From assembly GCA_030037695.1 (NCBI GenBank), contig JASHQF010000131.1, positions 1-12,462 of the forward strand: a stretch of 12,462 nucleotides of DNA, read 5' to 3'. Shown here in pieces: positions 6,495 through 10,905 of this stretch. A program made the position numbers and the translations under genes. Position 1 is the first letter of the stretch. Every line of letters starts with the position of its first letter. Source of the DNA: Thermoplasmata archaeon. Its GTDB lineage: Archaea; Thermoplasmatota; Thermoplasmata; Lutacidiplasmatales; UBA184. A model generated the notes under the pieces. That model saw nothing but the letters and a program-made list of their open reading frames with translations, made no database searches and had not been told where the DNA came from.

Positions 6495-6502
6495 CGATAA
6501 AG
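6495..6502 (-). promoter_or_regulatory. TATA box for the rpa-rpap operon
   Basis: CTTTATCG on the minus strand is the only A/T-rich stretch upstream of rpa. It puts transcription start near 6472 and gives a leader of about 16 nt. The plus-strand pyrF promoter begins about 65 bp away, so 6457-6599 is a divergent promoter region. Confidence 0.55.
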
Positions 6503-6567
6503 CCGACCGGTGCCCCCAGGTGGGTGGAGCGTGACCGAGCGACTACGACGCCGCAGGGTCGCACAAC

Positions 6568-6574
6568 CCTTTTG
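6568..6574 (+). promoter_or_regulatory. TATA box for pyrF, leaderless geometry
   Basis: CCTTTTG lies about 30 bp before the GTG at 6600, the same string and spacing seen before the coiled-coil gene. No Shine-Dalgarno precedes the GTG. The spacing selects the GTG at 6600 as the start, which also matches where family similarity begins. Confidence 0.5.
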
Positions 6575-6599
6575 CGCCGCCACCGATGTTGCCGGCGGC

Positions 6600-7445
6600 G
6601 TGCCGGTCAAGTTCAACCAGCGGGTCGACCGCCTCCTCCGCGCGCGGAACAGCCTCGTGTGCGTCGGACTCGATCCGGATCCGGAGGCGATGCCGAAGGG
6701 GGTCCGTCGCCTCTCCCCCCCGCGCCAGCTCGAGAAGTTCCTCGGGGGGATCGTCGCCGCCACCGCCCCCCACGCCGCGGCGTTCAAGATGCAGCTCGGG
6801 GCGTACCTCCAGTACGGCCCGGCGGGGTTCGCGGCCCTGGAGCGGTGGAGCCGGAAGATCGGGAGCTCCCGCCTGAGGATCCTCGATCTGAAGGCGAACG
6901 ACATCCCCAACACGATGCGGATGATCCGGACCGGCGCGTTCCGGACGTTCGGCTTCGACGCCGTCACCGTGACGCCGTGGAACGGATGGGAGACGCTCGG
7001 ACCGTTCCTGGACGATCCTGCCCACGGCGTGTTCGTGGTGGCGCACTCCTCGAACCCGGGCTCCGGAGACTTCCAGGAGATCCCCACGCCGCGAGGGCCC
7101 CTCTGGCTCGCCGTCGTCGGCGAGGTGCGGCGCCTCGCGCACGCCCACGGCAACGCGGGGGCGGTGATCGGGGCGACGTTCTCCGAGTCGCTGCGCACCG
7201 CGCGGACGACGCTCGGCGACGGGGTCCCGATCCTGGTCCCCGGGATCGGGGCCCAGGGGGGGTCGCTCTCCACGGCCGTCCGCGAGGGGGTCGACTCGCA
7301 CGGCCGGGGGCTCCTGGTGAACGCCTCCCGCAGCGTGCTCTATGCCTCGTCCGGCGCGGATTGGAAGCGAGCCGCCGGCGCGGAGGCCGAGCGCCTGAAG
7401 GTCCAGATCAACCAGCTGCGCCTAGGCGCTCGTACAGCCGGATGA
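6600..7445 (+). CDS. pyrF: Orotidine 5'-phosphate decarboxylase, subfamily 2
   Basis: A 281-residue cytoplasmic enzyme for the last step of UMP synthesis, decarboxylating OMP. It matches the longer OMP decarboxylase subfamily (pyrF_sub2, known from mycobacteria and myxobacteria) rather than the short archaeal enzyme. Shared segments are V-G-L-D-P-D-P (22-28), the A-V-T-V-T-P-W-N-G-W-E-T-L strand (121-133), V-A-H-S-S-N-P-G-S-G-D-F-Q (147-159), V-P-G-I-G-A-Q-G-G (213-221) and G-L-L-V-N-A-S-R-S (237-245). The catalytic loop is D-L-K-A-N-D-I-P-N-T (96-105), with K98 as the likely proton donor and D96 and D101 as its partners. The start is the GTG at 6600, just before the family's N-terminal R-V-D-R-L-L. 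The 3' end overlaps the convergent glycosyltransferase gene by 38 bp. Confidence 0.92.
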   Translation: MPVKFNQRVDRLLRARNSLVCVGLDPDPEAMPKGVRRLSPPRQLEKFLGGIVAATAPHAAAFKMQLGAYLQYGPAGFAALERWSRKIGSSRLRILDLKANDIPNTMRMIRTGAFRTFGFDAVTVTPWNGWETLGPFLDDPAHGVFVVAHSSNPGSGDFQEIPTPRGPLWLAVVGEVRRLAHAHGNAGAVIGATFSESLRTARTTLGDGVPILVPGIGAQGGSLSTAVREGVDSHGRGLLVNASRSVLYASSGADWKRAAGAEAERLKVQINQLRLGARTAG

Positions 7446-8541
7446 GCTGGCGGGCGACCGTCGCGACCGCGTAGCGCTCCTCCGCGCGCCGCCGTCCGGC
7501 CGCGCCCATCGCCTGGGCGAGGGCGGGGTCGGCCAGGATCCGACCGATCTTCTCGGCGAGGTCCCCGGCGAGGAGAGGTTCGGCGAGGAGCCCCTCGCGC
7601 CCGTCCTCGATCACCTCCCGGACCCCGGGTACGTCGGCGATCACGACCGGAAGTCCGGAGGCCATCGCCTCGGCGACGGCGAGGCCGAACCCCTCGAGCC
7701 GGTTCTGGGACGGGAAGACGAACGCGTCGCCGAGGGCGAGGTACCGGGGGAGGTCGTCGTCGGTGACCCGGGCGCAGAACCGGACCCGGTCCTCGACGCC
7801 GATGCGTCGGGAGAGCCCGATCAGCCCGGGGAGCGTGGGGCCGGCCCCGATGACGACGAGGGCGACCTCCCGGGGGAGCTCCCGGAGCGCCTGCAGGATC
7901 ACGTCGACCCCCTTGTGCGGGACGAGGCGGCCGGTGAAGACCAGGATCCGGCGCCCGTCCAGTCGGAGGTCCCGACGCAGGCCGCCCGGGTCGAGCCCGG
8001 GCCGGAACCGCTCGAGGTCGACCGCTGAGGGGATGATCTCGAGCTCCCGGCCGCGGAGCACGGCGGAGGTCGTCCCGTAGCTCTGCGTGTGGACGATCAC
8101 GCGGTCGACGCGGGCGAGCGTCGGGGGCAGGAACGCCCGCTGGTAGAGGCCCGCGAGCAGCCGACCGGCCCCGCCGGCGAGGAAGAGGTCGCAATGGTAC
8201 GTGAGGCAGACCGGGACCGCCGAGCCGTCGAGCGCGCGGGCGGCGAAGAACGACGTCAGCGGCGGCGGGTAGTGGAGGTGGACGACGTCCGGGCGCAGGG
8301 CCCGGAGGGCCCGGCCGGTGCCGATGTCCAGCGGCGTGTTGAACACGGTCCCGAGGGCGCGGGTCCGGACGATGCGGTACCCCTCGCGTTCCTCGGAGAC
8401 CGGGAGCCGGGCATCGTAGCGCGCGGTGACGACCGTCGTGGCGTGCCCCTGGCGGGCGAACTCTCGGACCAGAGCGCGTACGTGGGACTCGACCCCCCCG
8501 GCGTGGGGGGAGAAGTACGGTACGACCTGGACGATGCGCAC
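7408..8541 (-). CDS. Glycosyltransferase family 4 (GT-B fold)
   Basis: A 377-residue retaining glycosyltransferase with two Rossmann domains and no membrane span. The N-terminal domain opens with I-V-Q-V-V-P-Y-F-S-P-H-A-G-G-V-E (3-18), the GT4 acceptor-side loop, and has D-V-V-H-L-H-Y (85-91). The donor domain has I-P-S-A-V-D-x-x-R-F (170-179), F-T-G-R-L-V-P-H-K-G (202-211), and the E-x7-E motif E-G-F-G-L-A-V-A-E with E283 and E291. It transfers a sugar from a nucleotide donor to a lipid or sugar acceptor; the exact sugar and product cannot be read from sequence. The GTG at 8541 gives the expected N-terminus. It lies 41 bp downstream of pdxS with no convincing promoter between, so it may be co-transcribed. 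Its end overlaps pyrF. Confidence 0.88.
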   Translation of the reverse strand: MRIVQVVPYFSPHAGGVESHVRALVREFARQGHATTVVTARYDARLPVSEEREGYRIVRTRALGTVFNTPLDIGTGRALRALRPDVVHLHYPPPLTSFFAARALDGSAVPVCLTYHCDLFLAGGAGRLLAGLYQRAFLPPTLARVDRVIVHTQSYGTTSAVLRGRELEIIPSAVDLERFRPGLDPGGLRRDLRLDGRRILVFTGRLVPHKGVDVILQALRELPREVALVVIGAGPTLPGLIGLSRRIGVEDRVRFCARVTDDDLPRYLALGDAFVFPSQNRLEGFGLAVAEAMASGLPVVIADVPGVREVIEDGREGLLAEPLLAGDLAEKIGRILADPALAQAMGAAGRRRAEERYAVATVARQLIRLYERLGAAG

Positions 8542-8582
8542 GCCCCGTTACCCGCCCCGCGGGTCCCCCGACGCCGCGGGGC

Positions 8583-9527
8583 TCACGCGGCCGTCGGCGT
8601 GCGCCGCGGCGTCGCCGGCTCGGCGGCGGATTCGCGTCCCTGGAGCAGCGACTCCGGAGGGAGCGTCGCCACGTCGAGACCGGGCATCAGCTCGCCGAGC
8701 CCGCTCGCCACGCGCGCGAGGACCTCGGGCTCGTCGAAGAGGAGCGACGCCTCCACGATCGCCCGGGCGACCTTCGCCGGACGGGCGGCCTTGAAGATGC
8801 CGCTCCCGACGAACAGCCCGTCGACCCCGAGGAGTCGGCAGAGCGCGGCGTCGGCCGGGGTGGCGATGCCCCCGGCAGCGAAGTTGACGACGGGGAGACG
8901 CCCGAGGCTCCGGACCTCCTGGACCAGCGCTTCGGGGACCCGCTCGGCCCGGGCCCAGTCGCCGAGCTCCTTCTTCCCGAGCTTCTTCACCGCCTCGACC
9001 TCGCCCGAGATCTGGCGAATGTGACGCACCGCCTCGACGACGTTGCCGGTCCCGGCCTCGCCCTTCGTGCGGATCATCGCCGCCCCCTCGTCGATGCGGC
9101 GGAGCGCCTCGCCGAGGTTGCGCGCCCCGCAGACGAACGGGACGCGGAACTTCTTCTTCTCGACGTGACGGAACGGGTCGGCCGGGGTGAGGACCTCGGA
9201 CTCGTCGACCATGTCGACCGGGATCGCCTCGAGGATCCGGGCCTCGGCCGTGTGCCCGATCCGGCATTTCGCCATCACCGGGATCGAGACGCGGTCCCGG
9301 ATCTCGCGGACCTTGACGGGATCGGCCATCCGGGCGACGCCGCCCGCGGCCCGGATGTCGGCGGGCACGCGCTCGAGCGCCATCACCGCGACGGCGCCGG
9401 CCTCTTCGGCGATCGCCGCCTGGTCGGCCGTCGTGACGTCCATGATCACCCCGCCCTGCTGCATCCGGGCGAACCCGCGCTTCACGAGCTCGGTGCCGAA
9501 ACGCAGCTTCTCGACCGGATCGGGCAC
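8583..9527 (-). CDS. pdxS: Pyridoxal 5'-phosphate synthase, lyase subunit
   Basis: A 314-residue TIM-barrel enzyme that builds PLP from ribose 5-phosphate, glyceraldehyde 3-phosphate and ammonia supplied by PdxT. All catalytic residues are visible: D30 in G-G-V-I-M-D-V (26-31), the Schiff-base lysine K87 in M-A-K-C-R-I-G-H (85-92) and the second lysine K155 in R-T-K-G-E-A-G-T-G-N (153-162). The phosphate-binding G-G-I-A-T-P-A-D and F-V-G-S-G-I-F-K segments follow. About 20 residues at the C-terminus are a low-complexity A/T/P/R tail. The GTG at 9527 is chosen because the family N-terminus starts here, an SD-like G-rich run lies 6-7 nt upstream, and a TATA box is well placed. The longer open frame crosses the riboswitch and is not used. 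No pdxT is in the window. Confidence 0.95.
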   Translation of the reverse strand: MPDPVEKLRFGTELVKRGFARMQQGGVIMDVTTADQAAIAEEAGAVAVMALERVPADIRAAGGVARMADPVKVREIRDRVSIPVMAKCRIGHTAEARILEAIPVDMVDESEVLTPADPFRHVEKKKFRVPFVCGARNLGEALRRIDEGAAMIRTKGEAGTGNVVEAVRHIRQISGEVEAVKKLGKKELGDWARAERVPEALVQEVRSLGRLPVVNFAAGGIATPADAALCRLLGVDGLFVGSGIFKAARPAKVARAIVEASLLFDEPEVLARVASGLGELMPGLDVATLPPESLLQGRESAAEPATPRRTPTAA

Positions 9528-9533
9528 CGACCG

Positions 9534-9548
9534 TCCCTCCCTCCCTCC
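9534..9548 (-). promoter_or_regulatory. Shine-Dalgarno within a GGGA tetranucleotide repeat, pdxS
   Basis: The minus strand reads GGAGGGAGGGAGGGA, ending 6 nt before the GTG start. It offers three overlapping GGAGG ribosome-binding registers. It is also a short simple repeat (nearly four copies of GGGA), so its length could vary between strains and shift the SD-to-start distance. Confidence 0.55.
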
Positions 9549-9562
9549 AAGTGACGGACGCG

Positions 9563-9569
9563 CTATAAG
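9563..9569 (-). promoter_or_regulatory. TATA box for pdxS
   Basis: CTTATAG on the minus strand places transcription start near 9541, just inside the G-rich ribosome-binding run, so the leader would be about 14 nt. Confidence 0.55.
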
Positions 9570-9593
9570 CGAACCGCCGCGCGGGCCCCGTCC

Positions 9594-9600
9594 GTTATAT
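9594..9600 (+). promoter_or_regulatory. TATA box for the riboswitch-thiBP transcript
   Basis: GTTATAT is a good TATA match. Transcription start is predicted near 9621-9624, which is the very 5' edge of the TPP aptamer. It faces away from the pdxS TATA box about 25 bp to the left. Confidence 0.6.
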
Positions 9601-9619
9601 CCCGCCACCCACTCCCGGC

Positions 9620-9710
9620 CCTTGAGGGGGAGCTGGGCACCGGCTGAGAGGACGAGATGGGACTCGTCGACCCCACGAACCTGCACGGGATAATGCCCGC
9701 GAAGGGAACC
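9620..9710 (+). ncRNA. TPP riboswitch (THI element)
   Basis: The conserved landmarks of the thiamine pyrophosphate aptamer occur in order. The P2 5' strand is GGGGG (9626-9630), pairing with CCCC (9671-9674). The P3 stem is GCUGG/CCGGC (9632-9636 with 9640-9644), followed by the pyrimidine-sensing CUGAGA (9644-9649). A lineage-specific 6-bp hairpin, GACGAG with CUCGUC, spans 9651-9668. P4 is CCU/AGG (9680-9682 with 9703-9705). P5 is CGGG/CCCG around the AUAAUG loop (9686-9699), followed by CGAAGGGAA, the usual pyrophosphate-side closing segment. It binds TPP and should repress the thiamine transporter genes downstream when TPP is plentiful. No oligo-U terminator is visible before thiB, so control of translation is more likely. 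P1 is weak: the best options are CGG/CCG (9616-9618 with 9709-9711) or CCUUG with CGAGG (9620-9624 with 9718-9722). Confidence 0.93.
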
Positions 9711-9753
9711 GCATGCGCGAGGTAGCGAGAGACTCCACCGGGCCCGCCGAGGG
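9711..9753 (+). promoter_or_regulatory. Expression platform between TPP aptamer and thiB (tentative)
   Basis: This 43-nt linker has no T-run terminator. It holds an SD-like GAGG at 9719-9722, about 31 nt before the start codon, and another GAGG at 9749-9752 that abuts the GTG directly. CCUUG at the aptamer's 5' edge could pair with CGAGG here, and CACC (9736-9739) could pair with the GGUG that includes the thiB start codon. Either could hide the ribosome site; the pairing is short and the mechanism is inference. Confidence 0.3.
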
Positions 9754-10905
9754 GTGAACGGCCCGACCGTACCCGACCTCGCTCTCGGGCGGCTGCGCCG
9801 CCCCGGCCGCGCCGGCCGCGCGATCGTGGCGATCGGGGTCGCCGCGGCGCTCGTGCTCACGGGGATTGGGGCCTACGTCTACGTCGCCGACGAGTTCGGG
9901 GGCCCCACGCTCGTCATCTACACCTACCCGAGCCTGTTCGCGAGCGGCAACTGCACGTCGTGCGCGCTCGCGGCCGTCTTCGGCGCGTTCGCCTCCGCGC
10001 ACCACGTCCGGATCGATCTCGAGTACCCGTCCGGGACGCTCTACTCCGCGCTCCGGGGCGAGTCGGGGGCGCCGGCGGCCGACCTCGTGATCGGCCTGGA
10101 CGAGATCACCGGGCCGGAGGCCGAGGCGCACGGCCTCCTCGTGCCGTACGCCCCTCCCGAGCTCGCGAACGTCTCGCCGGATCTCGTCCAGGAGCTCTCG
10201 CCCGATGACGCGGTCGTGCCGTACGAGTGGGGGTACCTCGCGATCGACTACAACGCGACGTTCTACCGGGCGACCGACGGCGCGGTGGCCCACCTCACGT
10301 TCCCGGAGCTCGACGCGAACGCGTCGTGGGCGAGGACGCTCCTGGTCGAGGTGCCCACCCTCGACATCACGGGCGAGGAGTTCCTCCTCTGGGAGATCGA
10401 GTACTACGAGCACGTCCTCGGCGAGAACTGGACGACGTTCTGGAAGGACCTGCCCTCGGGCGCGCCGGTCTACGCCGACAGCTGGGGGGATGCGTTCGCC
10501 GAGTTCGGCGCGGCCCTCGACCAGATGGTCGTGAGCTACTCGACGGACCCCGCGTACGCCGCCTACTACGGGGCCGGGGGCTCGTTCAACGCCACGGGGA
10601 GCTGGTGGAACGGCACCGAGTACGGCTGGCGGACGATCTACGGGATCGGGATCGTCGCGGGGACGCGCCACCTCGCCCTGGACGAGGCGTTCGAGGACTG
10701 GTTCCTCTCGGGCACGGTCCAGCAGGAGATCCCGACGAACGAGTGGGAGTACCCGGCGAACACCACGGTCCCGCTCCCGGCCGTCTTCGACGAGGCGGTG
10801 CCTCCCGGCACGATCGTCCCCCTCAACGACGACACGAGCCCTTCGGCGCTCGTCGCCTCCGTGCCGGGGTGGCTCAACGAGTGGAACGCGACGACGGGCG
10901 AATGA
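9754..10905 (+). CDS. thiB: Thiamine ABC transporter substrate-binding protein
   Basis: A 383-residue extracytoplasmic binding protein of the TbpA/ThiB type, capturing thiamine or its phosphates for import. The N-terminus is R/G-rich, then one hydrophobic segment (about 23-44) that is probably an uncleaved anchor or signal. The mature part starts L-V-I-Y-T-Y-P-S (53-60). Family landmarks are A-D-L-V-I-G-L-D-E (109-117), V-P-Y-E-W-G-Y-L-A-I-D-Y (155-166), V-V-S-Y-S-T-D-P-A-Y (the ThiB S-Y-x-T-x-P-A-Y signature) and N-E-W-x-Y-P near the C-terminus. A C-x2-C pair at 67 and 70 may form a disulfide, and nine N-x-S/T sequons suggest glycosylation outside the cell. It follows a TPP riboswitch, which strongly supports thiamine as substrate. 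The GTG at 9754 is the only usable in-frame start after the aptamer. ThiP follows with a 4-bp overlap. Confidence 0.9.
   Translation: MNGPTVPDLALGRLRRPGRAGRAIVAIGVAAALVLTGIGAYVYVADEFGGPTLVIYTYPSLFASGNCTSCALAAVFGAFASAHHVRIDLEYPSGTLYSALRGESGAPAADLVIGLDEITGPEAEAHGLLVPYAPPELANVSPDLVQELSPDDAVVPYEWGYLAIDYNATFYRATDGAVAHLTFPELDANASWARTLLVEVPTLDITGEEFLLWEIEYYEHVLGENWTTFWKDLPSGAPVYADSWGDAFAEFGAALDQMVVSYSTDPAYAAYYGAGGSFNATGSWWNGTEYGWRTIYGIGIVAGTRHLALDEAFEDWFLSGTVQQEIPTNEWEYPANTTVPLPAVFDEAVPPGTIVPLNDDTSPSALVASVPGWLNEWNATTGE

Noticed and set aside
5750..7474. Two open frames of more than 500 residues (minus 5750-7273 and plus 5891-7474)
   Set aside because: They cross the divergent rpa/pyrF promoter region and lie in wrong frames of both genes; the arginine/proline/serine-rich translations lack domain motifs.
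9651..9668. Perfect 6-bp hairpin as a possible terminator
   Set aside because: It sits between CUGAGA and the P2 3' strand, where TPP aptamers carry a variable stem, and no T-run follows.
9528..9860. N-terminal extension of pdxS by 111 residues
   Set aside because: It would run through the TPP riboswitch and both TATA boxes; PdxS homology starts at the GTG at 9527, which has an SD-like run.
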